Of a DNA stretch of 64,000 nt, positions 25,943-34,434 are shown piece by piece. The DNA is from B1Sed10-231 sp046483385 (GTDB lineage: Bacteria; Planctomycetota; Brocadiia; SM23-32), in assembly GCA_046483385.1 (NCBI GenBank), contig JAWODG010000069.1, positions 1 to 64,000 on the forward strand. The letters are read 5' to 3'. Every line of letters begins with the position of its first letter. The first letter of the stretch is position 1. The notes under the pieces were generated by a model. It made no database searches, was not told where the DNA came from, and was given only the letters and a program-made list of their open reading frames with translations. Made by a program: the position numbers and the translations under genes.

Positions 25943-27010
25943 ATGAGAAAAGGGATAAGCAGAACTCTGTTGGTGCTGGCCGTAGGCGTTGCCCTGAGCG
26001 CGGGGGTGGCCTTTGCCGCGCCGGACGCACCTGCCGGGCCGGAGGGCGCGCCGAGGGCCGCCCGTCCGGCGAGGCCGCCGGCATTTGGGCTCGGGCGGCT
26101 GTTCGCGCACGAGGCCACGGACGTTGACGTAAAGCCGACGGACGACGGTGCGCGGGTCGCCATCACCTCCGATAATCCCGAGGTCGTGGAGAGACTCCAC
26201 GCGCAGGGCCTGCGGCGCTTCATGCGTCTGCAGCGGGGGAGGCGTGAAGCGGGCGGCCGACAGCGGCCGGCGCAGGCCCCTCTCATGGGGCTGATGGCCC
26301 GGGGTGACGTCGAAGTGAGACCGCGGAAGACGGACGAAGGCATCGTGCTGGACTTCACCTCCTCCAGACCGGGCGTACGCAAGGCGTTGCAGGAGCGCCT
26401 CCCGCGCATGGCGGAGGAGGCACGCGAGCGCGCCCGCTTCCGGGAAGACCGGCGGGAGCGCGAGTATGCCCCCGAGGCCCGTCGCCCCCGTCGTGGGCCT
26501 GAAGCCGCGGTCCGCAGGCGGCGTCCGCGTGAGCCCGGCAGGCAACTCCGTCGTGGCGAGGGGGCACGGCGAGCTGTGCCACAGCGAAGGGCGGGGCGGC
26601 CCGGCCGCGACCACATGCTGCGACGCCGCGGCCGGCGACAGGATGTCCGGCGTCCGGACCCATTGGCGTCCCGGCGTGGACTGAGGAGGCCGGACCGCGG
26701 AGCGCTGCAACAGCGGCGACGGACCCCCCGCCGGCAAGAATGGGCGCGCGGGCGTGCGCCGCAACGGCCCTACGGTGGGCGGCGCATGATGCGACGCCGC
26801 ATGCAGCGGCGGCATCCCGGCTTCACCCCGGCCCCGCAGTGGCGTCGTCCGGGCGCAGCCGGGCAGTGGCAGCAAGAGGCCAGACGCGGCGGTTGGCGGC
26901 GCCATCGGCCGGGGCCGCCCGCTCCGGCATGGGGCAACAGGCGGGCTCTGCTGCACCGTCGGCGAATGGGGCCCCACGGGCGTCGTCCGTGGACTGATGG
27001 CCCGAGGTAA
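25943..27010 (+). CDS. Exported two-module protein with long arginine-rich tail
   Basis: A 355-residue paralogue of the preceding gene. The signal peptide ends near VAFAAP. Two modules are visible: VDVKPTDDGARVAITSDNPE around residues 60-105 and VEVRPRKTDEGIVLDFTSSR around residues 118-160. From about residue 165 to the end the chain is extremely Arg-rich with Pro, Gly, His and Met, for example GGRRMMRRRMQRRH. The ATG has an AGAGGAGAAGG site 42 bp after the previous stop. The frame stays open through the tail, and no frameshift is evident. A polycation could bind LPS, nucleic acid or other polyanions, which is inference. A terminator follows. Confidence 0.75.
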   Translation: MRKGISRTLLVLAVGVALSAGVAFAAPDAPAGPEGAPRAARPARPPAFGLGRLFAHEATDVDVKPTDDGARVAITSDNPEVVERLHAQGLRRFMRLQRGRREAGGRQRPAQAPLMGLMARGDVEVRPRKTDEGIVLDFTSSRPGVRKALQERLPRMAEEARERARFREDRREREYAPEARRPRRGPEAAVRRRRPREPGRQLRRGEGARRAVPQRRAGRPGRDHMLRRRGRRQDVRRPDPLASRRGLRRPDRGALQQRRRTPRRQEWARGRAPQRPYGGRRMMRRRMQRRHPGFTPAPQWRRPGAAGQWQQEARRGGWRRHRPGPPAPAWGNRRALLHRRRMGPHGRRPWTDGPR

Positions 27011-27045
27011 TCTCACTCCGGTGACAGCACGGTAGTTTGGCGAAC

Positions 27046-27077
27046 GGGAAGGCGTCCTGCGGGCGCCTTCCCATTTT
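27046..27077 (+). terminator. Intrinsic terminator of the ECF operon
   Basis: Perfect 9-bp stem GGGAAGGCG (27046-27054) / CGCCTTCCC (27064-27072) with a 9-nt loop, followed by ATTTTGT. It lies 36 bp after the Arg-rich gene. Confidence 0.8.
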
Positions 27078-27158
27078 GTCGGTGGCAGCCGGAAGGAGGC
27101 CGGGCGGTAACGCTGCTTTTGCCGCCGGGCGCAGATCTTCGCCTCCTTTCCGTTCACC

Positions 27159-27186
27159 TTGCGCTTGCGGCCAGCCGTGCTACCAT
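27159..27186 (+). promoter_or_regulatory. Possible sulfatase promoter
   Basis: TTGCGC (27159-27164), 16 bp, TACCAT (27181-27186), about 33 bp before the sulfatase ATG and after the upstream terminator. Both hexamers are partial matches. Confidence 0.3.
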
Positions 27187-27218
27187 TCGCCCTTCACGTT
27201 ACTGAATGGAGGTGTGGC

Positions 27219-28679
27219 ATGACGCCCGGCAGAGAAACGGACAGCCGCCCTAATGTCATCTTCTTCACCATGGACACGCAGGGCGTGGACAACATGTCCT
27301 GCTACGGATATCACCGACCCACTACGCCGAACCTCGAGCGCTTCTCGCAGGAGGCGACGCTGTTCGAGCAGCACTTCGTTACGGCACCGTGGACGCTGCC
27401 CGTTCACGCGTCGCTGTTCACCGGCCGCTACGAGTCCGGCCACGGCGCCGGCGCCCAGCACGAGGGGCTGGAGCCCGGGCTGCCGAGCCTCCCCGAGGTG
27501 CTGACGCGCAACGGCTACCGCTCGGTCGCCTTCCACAATAATCGGTGGTGTCTGGACGACGACGAGTGGAACCCCGGGCCGGGGTTCGAGGAGTACCGCC
27601 AGTACGGTCCCGACGACGAGGTGGATCCCGAGTTCGTCCACGACGAGTCGCTGGGCGAGGACACAAACTCCCTGCGCCTCATCGGCGTGGCCAAACGCTG
27701 GCTGGAGGAGAACGCCGTCGGTGCGAAGCGGCCCTTCTTTATGTTCCTGAACAACACCCAGCCCCACGCGATCTACCACCCGCCCGAGCCGTTCCGCAGC
27801 CGGTTCCTCCCGGAGGGCGTCGGCTACGAGGAGGCGCTGGAGGCGCGCGGCGGACAGGTGGAGTCCACTATCGGCATGCGCTGCCCCACGCTGAAGGAGT
27901 GGCACTGGCAGCAGTGCCTGCGCGACGGCGAGACGGCGTGCCTGGACCACAGGCTCGGCCTGTTCTTCGACGTGCTGCGTGAGATGGGCCTGCTGGACAA
28001 TACGCTCGTCATCATAGCGGGTGACCACGGCGACAGTCTCGGCGAGCGTACCCACTACAGCTACCACTCCCAGAACGGCGTCTGGGACAGCGTAACGCAC
28101 ACGCCGCTCATCGTGCGGCTGCCGGAGGTGTTTCCCGGGGGCGAGCGGGTGGAGGAACTGGTGCAGATCACCGACGTCTTCCCCATGATTCTCGACGTGC
28201 TGGATATGGATGAGCCGGAGGCCCGCGAAAGCATACAGGGCGTCAGCTTGCTGAAGGCGCTTGAGGGGCCTGTGCGCGAATTCGCCGTCATCGAGGCGCA
28301 GACGCCCATCCACGTGCTGCGGCGAGCCTGGACCTGGGACCCGGAGTGCGATCCGCGGTTCGCCTTCGCCGCGCAGAAGGCGGCGCGCACCAAACGGCAC
28401 AAGTACATCTGGCACGCCTACGGCGACGACAGGCTCTACGACGTGGAGAACGATCCCGACGAGCGGTGGAACATCATCGACCGGGAACCGGAGGTGGCGC
28501 GGGAACTGCAGCGTAAGCTGGAGGAGTTCCTGATGTCCATCGAGCAGCGTTACTACCAGGATATGTTCCGCAAGGGCCGTGACCACGATCCGTACGTGGT
28601 CCGACGACTGGCGGCGTGGGGCCTCTTCCGTCCCGGCGTGGTGCCGCCGTGGGACCCGGAGAACCCGCCGACCTTCTGA
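27219..28679 (+). CDS. Sulfatase-like hydrolase lacking the CxPxR nucleophile
   Basis: A 486-residue protein of the sulfatase/alkaline phosphatase superfamily. The ATG at 27219 has a GGAGGTG site. At the position of the formylglycine motif it reads T59-L-P-V-H63, so neither Cys/Ser nor Arg is present. The rest of the active site is recognisable: FFTMDTQGVDNMSCYGY and the metal motif IIAGDHGDSLGER. Similar TLPxH variants occur in other sulfatase-like hydrolases and probably use Thr directly, as phosphatases do. No signal peptide is present. It precedes the rhamnosidase and M14-like genes, suggesting a shared catabolic function. Confidence 0.87.
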   Translation: MTPGRETDSRPNVIFFTMDTQGVDNMSCYGYHRPTTPNLERFSQEATLFEQHFVTAPWTLPVHASLFTGRYESGHGAGAQHEGLEPGLPSLPEVLTRNGYRSVAFHNNRWCLDDDEWNPGPGFEEYRQYGPDDEVDPEFVHDESLGEDTNSLRLIGVAKRWLEENAVGAKRPFFMFLNNTQPHAIYHPPEPFRSRFLPEGVGYEEALEARGGQVESTIGMRCPTLKEWHWQQCLRDGETACLDHRLGLFFDVLREMGLLDNTLVIIAGDHGDSLGERTHYSYHSQNGVWDSVTHTPLIVRLPEVFPGGERVEELVQITDVFPMILDVLDMDEPEARESIQGVSLLKALEGPVREFAVIEAQTPIHVLRRAWTWDPECDPRFAFAAQKAARTKRHKYIWHAYGDDRLYDVENDPDERWNIIDREPEVARELQRKLEEFLMSIEQRYYQDMFRKGRDHDPYVVRRLAAWGLFRPGVVPPWDPENPPTF

Positions 28680-28691
28680 CCGACAGAACGG

Positions 28692-28812
28692 AGTTGATAG
28701 TTCCTTTCCTCGCGTCGGGCGAGCGACCGGCAACGGAGCGACGAACAGCAGGACGGTGGAGAGCCGGCGGCATCGCCTCCACTGACAACTATTAACCAGC
28801 AACTAACAACTG
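28692..28812. repeat. TAGTTG/CAACTA inverted-repeat element, second copy
   Basis: The left arm GTTGATAGTT (28692-28701) and right arm AACTATTAAC (28786-28795) match as reverse complements at 9 of 10. The right end continues CAGCAACTAACAACTG. Same family as 7043-7141. It fills the gap between the sulfatase and rhamnosidase genes. Confidence 0.5.
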
Positions 28813-28837
28813 AAAGTCGTCCTCGGAGACGAACTCC

Positions 28838-31138
28838 ATGCCGCAAGTGCACAACATCGACATGACGGGCAAATGGCGGGCTTCGTGGTGCTGGAGCGAT
28901 GAGCGCGGCGGGCCGGACCTGACCGTCCGGCGTTTCCGCAGGACCTTCGTGCTGGACTCAGCGCCGGAGGAGTTCATCATCCACGTCAGCGCCGACAGCC
29001 GCTACCGGCTGTTCGTCAACGGTCTGCGCGCCGGACGAGGTCCCCTGAAAGGCGAACTGGAACACTACCACTACGAGAGCTACGACATCGCGCCGATGCT
29101 GCGTGAGGGTGAGAACCTGCTGGCCGCCGAGGTCTTCTGGTTCGGGCTGGACGCGCCCAACAGCGAAATCCACAGCGGTTTCGCCGGGTTCCTGCTGCAG
29201 GGACCGGAGGGCGCCGAGGTGGACACGCCGGGCAACTGGAAGGTGCAGGTGGACCGGGCAGTTACCGCGGACACCACCAGCTACATCGCCAACGCGCAGA
29301 ACTTCCTCAACCACACCGAGCGAGTGGACGGCCGGGAGTTTCCGCGCGGCTGGCAGGAGCCCGACTTCGACGATGGGAACCGGGAGGCGGCCGTCTACGT
29401 CTGCGACGCCGACGTTCCCCGTAACTGGGGCGAGACCCACCCCATCTGGGAGCTGAAGCCGCGTCCGCTGCCACAGCTCACCGAGGAGCGCCGCTGGTTC
29501 CGCCGAACCATCGTGGACATGGAACCGGCCGAGCACCTGTTCGGCGAACCGGCCCGGGGATGGAAGCTGGAAGGCGGCGAGGGCGGGGAGATCGTGCTGG
29601 ACGCCGGCGTGCTGACCACAGGCTACCCGGAGCTTATTTTCCAGGGCGGCGCCGGCCGCACCGTCGAGATAATCTACGGCGAGTGTATCGGCCGGTGGGA
29701 CGACCCGCTGAGCCCCGGAGGCCGGCGGCACAAGGCCGTGCGGGACGACCTCGACTACGGCGACGTGGACGGCTACCGCGACACCGTCATCCTGCCCGGC
29801 GGGGAGTTCCGCTACGAGCCGTTCCACTGGCGCACGTTCTGGTTCGTGCGGGTTAAGGTCTTGCCAGGCGAGGAGCCGTTCGAGCTGAAAGACTTCACAT
29901 ACCGCTTCACCGCCTATCCCCAGGAGCTGAAGGCCCGCTACGACTCCTCCGCCCCGGACGCCGGGCGGATGATGGAGCTGAGCTGGCGCACGCTCCAGCT
30001 CTGCAGCCACGAGACCTACGAGGATTGCCCCTACTACGAGCAGCACAACTACCTGTTCGACAGCCACAACGAGGCGCTGTGCAGCTACGCGCTGGCCGGT
30101 GAGACGGAACTACCCAAACATACCATCCGCCAGTTCCGCGACTCGATGCGCCCCGATGGGCTGGTGCACGGTCGCGTGCCGAGCCGGCGGCGCCTCCGGC
30201 TGACATACTACGCGCTCGCCCACGTGCAGATGCTGCGCAACCACTGGCTGTGGGTGGGCGAAAAGGACCTTGAGTTCATCCGCGAAAGCCTGTTCTCGGT
30301 TGAGGCCACGCTGTGGTGGTTCCGCGAGCACCTGCGGGACGACGACCTAATGGACCGGCTTCCCTACTGGAGCCCGCCGCAGAGCGGGCTGACGTGGCTG
30401 ACATGCGAGTACGCCTACGCCCTGCAGAGCGCCATCGAACTCTACACCGAGGTGGGCCGACCGGAGGATGCCGACAGGTGGCGTCCCTGGTTGGAGCGCG
30501 TGCGCGGGGCGGTGCGGGAGCAGTGCTGGGACGAGGAGGTCGGCCTTTTCCTGCCCCATCCGGAGGGCGACGCCGACCACATTGACCAGCTCAGTCAGGC
30601 CTACGCCATCATGGCCGGCGTGGCGAACCCCGAGCAGCGCGAGCGCATTCTGGAGAACTTCCTGACCTACGATTACCATCGGCATACCGGCGGGCCGCGG
30701 CGCTACTTCGTCGCCCGGGTCATGGAGGAGCACGGGCTGTACGACCGGTTCGAGGACGCCGTGCTGCCTTACTACCGGGCGCAGGTGGACAACCACCTCA
30801 CGACGTGGGTGGAAGGGCACGACCCGGGCCGCAGCGACTGTCACGCGTGGAACTCGTGGGTGGCGGTGGATTTCCTCACGGCGGTGCTCGGCATCAAGCC
30901 GCTGAAGCCGGGTTTCGAGGAGATTCTCATACGCCCGCAGGTGATCTACGAGCACGCACAGGGCCGCATGCCGACCGTGCAAGGCCCGCTCTCGGTGAGC
31001 TGGCGACGGGCCGGCGAACAGATCCGGCTTGAGGCGGAGGCGCCGAAGGGGATTCCCACCACGGTGGAATTGCCGGGCGCGGAACCGAAGCGATTCCCGG
31101 ACGGAGGTCGAGTCTCCGCCAAAGGCACAATCAACTGA
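28838..31138 (+). CDS. GH78-like alpha-L-rhamnosidase (six-hairpin glycosidase)
   Basis: A 766-residue protein without a signal peptide, so probably cytoplasmic. N-terminal beta-sandwich domains include VSADSRYRLFVNGLRAGRGP, typical of bacterial rhamnosidases. The (alpha/alpha)6 catalytic domain is recognisable by ETYEDCPYYEQHNYLFDS, corresponding to the family DCP-Q-R-D-E acid region, and by CHAWNSWVAVDFL. The C-terminal Greek-key domain begins at PLKPGFEEILIRPQ. The family acid residue pattern is altered (YYEQ instead of QRDE), so exact specificity is uncertain. The ATG has GGAG upstream. The M14-like gene starts 9 bp after the stop. Confidence 0.8.
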   Translation: MPQVHNIDMTGKWRASWCWSDERGGPDLTVRRFRRTFVLDSAPEEFIIHVSADSRYRLFVNGLRAGRGPLKGELEHYHYESYDIAPMLREGENLLAAEVFWFGLDAPNSEIHSGFAGFLLQGPEGAEVDTPGNWKVQVDRAVTADTTSYIANAQNFLNHTERVDGREFPRGWQEPDFDDGNREAAVYVCDADVPRNWGETHPIWELKPRPLPQLTEERRWFRRTIVDMEPAEHLFGEPARGWKLEGGEGGEIVLDAGVLTTGYPELIFQGGAGRTVEIIYGECIGRWDDPLSPGGRRHKAVRDDLDYGDVDGYRDTVILPGGEFRYEPFHWRTFWFVRVKVLPGEEPFELKDFTYRFTAYPQELKARYDSSAPDAGRMMELSWRTLQLCSHETYEDCPYYEQHNYLFDSHNEALCSYALAGETELPKHTIRQFRDSMRPDGLVHGRVPSRRRLRLTYYALAHVQMLRNHWLWVGEKDLEFIRESLFSVEATLWWFREHLRDDDLMDRLPYWSPPQSGLTWLTCEYAYALQSAIELYTEVGRPEDADRWRPWLERVRGAVREQCWDEEVGLFLPHPEGDADHIDQLSQAYAIMAGVANPEQRERILENFLTYDYHRHTGGPRRYFVARVMEEHGLYDRFEDAVLPYYRAQVDNHLTTWVEGHDPGRSDCHAWNSWVAVDFLTAVLGIKPLKPGFEEILIRPQVIYEHAQGRMPTVQGPLSVSWRRAGEQIRLEAEAPKGIPTTVELPGAEPKRFPDGGRVSAKGTIN

Positions 31139-31147
31139 AGGGCGAAA

Positions 31148-32962
31148 ATGGCCATTAAGACGGACGCATTCACCAAGCCGACCGAACCGGAGGAATTTGT
31201 GCTCCTGCGCGCCGAGGGGCCGGAGCCGGGGAAGGCGCTTGGCGTCCCCGCGGGGCAGTATCCGGAGGCGTTCTACCGGATAACGCTGCGGTTCCAGAAC
31301 GCCGAAGACGTCTATCGAGACGAGCCGGAGCTGGTGCGCGAGTCCTCGCATCTTTTCTGGGAGGAGGGAACGCCGGCGGGGATACTGCTGTCCGGCGTGC
31401 AGGACGACGGCGCCATCTGGACGCTGTCGCTGACGCGCTGGGGTGTGCTGCGGTGGGAGTTCCGCGAGACGCCGGACTCTGAGCCCGCGCTCGCGGTCGA
31501 GTCCCGTGCCCCCGTTACGATGCTGGCGGACCCCGCCGCCGAGTTTCAGGCGGGCGTGACCATCGGCACCGGCCGGACGACGCGTGTGTCGCTGTTGGCC
31601 GGCCCCGCCGACCGACAGCCCGCGGTGGTCGGCCGTGCCGATGACGAGGAATTGGGCAGTCTGGAACCCGTCTGCGACCGGCTGCGGGTGGGTGCCGGCC
31701 CGGGTGGGGAGCGGGCAGTCGGGGCCGAGATTGCGCAAGTCCTGGTCGCCAACACGCAGGCGTTCGCCGTCTTCGGGCCCGGCCTTGAGAATGCACCTAT
31801 CGACTCTTCCTTCCCCGGCGGCAGCGGGCTTGCGACCGGCCGGCCGGACGCGGAGACGCTGTGCGTTCGGCCGGGGGCTGAGTTCGGCTCGGCCACGGGC
31901 AACTACTGGCACTTCTTCCGTGTCACCGACCCCGCAGTGCGCCGGGTATTCACTGAGAACCTTGGCTCGATGGGCGTGCGCTTCTTCGTCAGCCTCGACA
32001 GGCGGCAGTGGGACGGCGCCCGGCAACGGGTCGTCGGGCTCGGCGCCTCCGGACGGCCACAGCTTGAGGTCGCCCTGCCGGAACGGGACGGCCCGGTCTG
32101 GGTGGCCAACGCCCCCGTCTTCGGCGAGCAGGAACGCGACCTCAGCCTGCGGCGGGCCGAGGAACTGGGCGCCACGGTGAGCGTTGCTGGCGAGAGCGCC
32201 GCCGGGCTCCCCCTGCACGTGGTCGCCCTGACCGACGTCGATGTGCCTCTGGAGGACAAGGTGGGCGTTGTCATGCTCTGCGGGCAGCACTCGCCGCTGG
32301 AGCAGATGGGCGGCTGGCTGGGGCTGCCACTGATCGAGGAGCTGTGCCGCCTTGACCGGCAGGAGGGAACGAAGGGACTGCTGCGGAGGCTGGCCTTCTA
32401 TTGGGTGCCTATCCTCAACGTTGACTGCGCGCACTTCGGCACGCCGGGCAACACGCTCTACGGCACCAACCCCAACCGAAAGTGGATGGACGATCAGGGC
32501 CCCGAGCAGCGGGCCGTCGAGCAGTTCTTCCTTCAGCAACGGGACGCCGGTCTGCGCGCGGGCCTGATGATGGACATCCACGGCGGCGGCGGATGGCGCA
32601 ACCACAATATCCTGTCCGACTACCAGACCGACCGGGAGAACGTGCCCGACGACAGCGGGCTGGAAGGCGCCGACCGGCTGAAACCGGAGTGGTTCGCGCT
32701 GCTCGACGAGGTGGCCGGACTGCGGGAGGTCTGGCGCAACGGTCACATCAGCGGGCCGGTGAGAGCGCCCGACTGGTTCCAGCGCACCTTGGGCTGCCCG
32801 GCGATGACGCTGGAGTGCAGCGTGGTTTCGTACCTGGACCCGACCACCCGCCGCACGCGCACCTTCACGCTGGAGTCATACCTGGAACTGGGCCGCAACC
32901 TGGCCCGGGCCTTCGCCCGCGGGGAAGGGCTCTTGCGTCAGGGCGCTCGCCGGGCGGACTGA
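31148..32962 (+). CDS. Protein with C-terminal M14 metallocarboxypeptidase-like domain
   Basis: A 604-residue protein without signal peptide. The first ~340 residues are beta-rich and unrecognised. The C-terminal part resembles the M14 zinc carboxypeptidase fold: GQHSPLEQMGGW (metal His and Glu, with one extra residue compared with the usual HxxE), PILNVDCAHFGTPGN, GTNPNRKW (substrate Asn-Arg), MDIHGGGGW (second metal His) and a Glu in MTLECSV as possible catalytic base. The match could mean a peptidase, deacylase or amidase acting on glycoconjugates. It is 9 bp behind the rhamnosidase gene, so they are almost certainly cotranscribed. Confidence 0.7.
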   Translation: MAIKTDAFTKPTEPEEFVLLRAEGPEPGKALGVPAGQYPEAFYRITLRFQNAEDVYRDEPELVRESSHLFWEEGTPAGILLSGVQDDGAIWTLSLTRWGVLRWEFRETPDSEPALAVESRAPVTMLADPAAEFQAGVTIGTGRTTRVSLLAGPADRQPAVVGRADDEELGSLEPVCDRLRVGAGPGGERAVGAEIAQVLVANTQAFAVFGPGLENAPIDSSFPGGSGLATGRPDAETLCVRPGAEFGSATGNYWHFFRVTDPAVRRVFTENLGSMGVRFFVSLDRRQWDGARQRVVGLGASGRPQLEVALPERDGPVWVANAPVFGEQERDLSLRRAEELGATVSVAGESAAGLPLHVVALTDVDVPLEDKVGVVMLCGQHSPLEQMGGWLGLPLIEELCRLDRQEGTKGLLRRLAFYWVPILNVDCAHFGTPGNTLYGTNPNRKWMDDQGPEQRAVEQFFLQQRDAGLRAGLMMDIHGGGGWRNHNILSDYQTDRENVPDDSGLEGADRLKPEWFALLDEVAGLREVWRNGHISGPVRAPDWFQRTLGCPAMTLECSVVSYLDPTTRRTRTFTLESYLELGRNLARAFARGEGLLRQGARRAD

Positions 32963-33033
32963 CCCGGCGGAGACCACAGGCGCGAAAGCTGCAAGGCAGA
33001 TGTCGCTGGTGGGCACCTGATGCAGGCCGACCG

Positions 33034-33062
33034 TTGCCGTCCGGTTCGTTTCTCGCTACACT
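33034..33062 (+). promoter_or_regulatory. Possible methyltransferase promoter
   Basis: TTGCCG (33034-33039), 17 bp, TACACT (33057-33062), 46 bp upstream of the ATG. Confidence 0.35.
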
Positions 33063-33108
33063 TCCCGGTTCGTTGTGTCTGTCCCCCCGATGCAGGAGGA
33101 ACGGCCCG

Positions 33109-33687
33109 ATGGGGTTGGATGACCCGTCTCGGCTTGAAGTGTTCGTCCACGTGTTGGCCCAGCACTACCTGATGTCCCCCCTCTACCGCCGATACGTCAG
33201 GAGCCTGCCCCTGCGCGGTGACGAGCGGGTGCTGGACTTTGGCGCCGGCTCGGGTGCGCTGACCGGCCATCTGGCCCGGAGCCTCGACAGGGGCGGCCAC
33301 GTCGTCTGGCTGGATGTGGCTGAACCGTGGCGCGACGCGGCCCGCCGCAAGCTCAAGCGGTTCAACAACGTCGAATACGTTCTGGGCGATGTCCGCGAGG
33401 CCGACCTGCCGGACGCCTCCTGCGATGCCGCCGTCGTGCACTACGTCCTGCACGACCTTGCGGCCGAGGACCGGCAACCGATAGTCACCGCCCTGGCGGC
33501 GAAGCTGAAGCCCGAGGGTCGCCTGTTCATCCAGGAGCCGACCAAGGACTCACACGGCATGCCGGCTTCGGAGATACGGCGGCTTATGGTGGCGGCGGGC
33601 CTCCGCGAGCGCTCCCTGACCGAAAGCAAGCCCTTCCTGCTCACCCCCTGCTGCGACGCCGTCTTCGCCAAACCCTTACGCGAGTGA
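33109..33687 (+). CDS. Class I SAM-dependent methyltransferase
   Basis: A 192-residue protein. The SAM-binding motif I is VLDFGAGSGALTGHLA, motif II is VVWLDVAEPWRDAAR, and the post-motif GDVREADLPDASCDAAVVHY is also typical. The chain resembles UbiE/Methyltransf_11-type enzymes. The ATG at 33109 has an AGGAGGAA site; a much longer open frame upstream is a shadow of the M14-like gene. Two Cys end the protein (TPCCDAVF). Substrate unknown; it may be independent of the sulfatase cluster. Confidence 0.85.
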   Translation: MGLDDPSRLEVFVHVLAQHYLMSPLYRRYVRSLPLRGDERVLDFGAGSGALTGHLARSLDRGGHVVWLDVAEPWRDAARRKLKRFNNVEYVLGDVREADLPDASCDAAVVHYVLHDLAAEDRQPIVTALAAKLKPEGRLFIQEPTKDSHGMPASEIRRLMVAAGLRERSLTESKPFLLTPCCDAVFAKPLRE

Positions 33688-33726
33688 GTCCCCCGCCGGA
33701 AGACGGCATGTTCGTCCGGGGAGGCT

Positions 33727-34221
33727 TCATCCTATCTCACAAACAGGGAGCCGGGAAATGCCCTCGCAAGGCAGTTCATTGATTCGGGCATCGACCGTGT
33801 CGAAGGCGAGGCGCCGCTGATGGAACGCGTCAATGCATGACACATCAGTGCATCTCCCGACGGTATCGACGAAGCTCTCGAGCGTCCAGCACGCGAATGT
33901 TACCCGGGAGGTGAGGAACCTGGTGAAGTCCCGTGCAGCGCCGGCGCAGTCCTCGTTGCCCTCCGGACTGAGGAAGACGAGGAAACCGTCATCGAAATCG
34001 TCCACCATCCGGTTGGCCCCAGCCAGCAGGTTGTTTCGCCGTATCTGCTGAAGCGGCGGGCGACGGAGGCGCTGCCGCTCCGACAGGTCGAAGCAGCCCA
34101 TCTGGTCGGCCACCTCGTCGTAGCGCGGCCGGTGCCGTGCGGCCGTGTCCTTGAGGTCCTCATGGTACTTGAGTTCGTTCGATGCCGATGAAGCCCCTGC
34201 GTCCGCCGGGGCCAGAAAAGC
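33727..34221 (-). pseudogene. Truncated remnant, possibly PGN_0703-like restriction endonuclease
   Basis: On the minus strand a coherent sequence runs from just inside a TGA at 34224-34222 to the stop at 33727. Its segments are FLAPADAG, ELKYHEDLKDTAARHRPRYD, then LLAGANRMVDDFDDGFLVFL, SPEGNEDC and a late TFACWTLESFVDTV. The ELKYHEDL and FLVFLSPEGN style recall PGN_0703-family putative endonucleases. The first in-frame start-like codon is a GTG at 34113, already inside the recognisable region, and the upstream stop removes the N terminus. I read it as a decayed gene. The rest of 33688-34434 holds nothing recognisable. Confidence 0.45.
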
Positions 34222-34434
34222 TCACGTACACACCGAAGGCGGTCCGGTCCGCTATATGGCAGGGGTTGTCCTGGCCTGCCCCTGTTTTATGTTCCACTTG
34301 CTATGAGAGAGCATTGCTGTTCGGCGCGCGCGTGTTCCGGAAGGGCGAGGGAACCGAGTTTCCCGCTCCTGTGCGTTCCGGGCTTATAGCCCATCTCTAT
34401 GCGCCAGGGGGACGGGAGGACCCGCGCCCGCTGG

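Noticed and set aside
24884..27157. 757-residue minus-strand open frame opposite the repeat-module genes
   Set aside because: It is the antisense shadow of GC-rich plus-strand genes with strong ribosome sites, signal peptides and a terminator; its translation is Pro/Arg/His-rich with no domain.
30347..32746. 799-residue minus-strand open frame opposite the rhamnosidase and M14-like genes
   Set aside because: Antisense to two recognisable coding genes; no ribosome site and no family motifs.
32482..33108. N-terminal extension of the methyltransferase open frame
   Set aside because: It overlaps the M14-like gene in another frame; a good ribosome site and the family start are at 33109.
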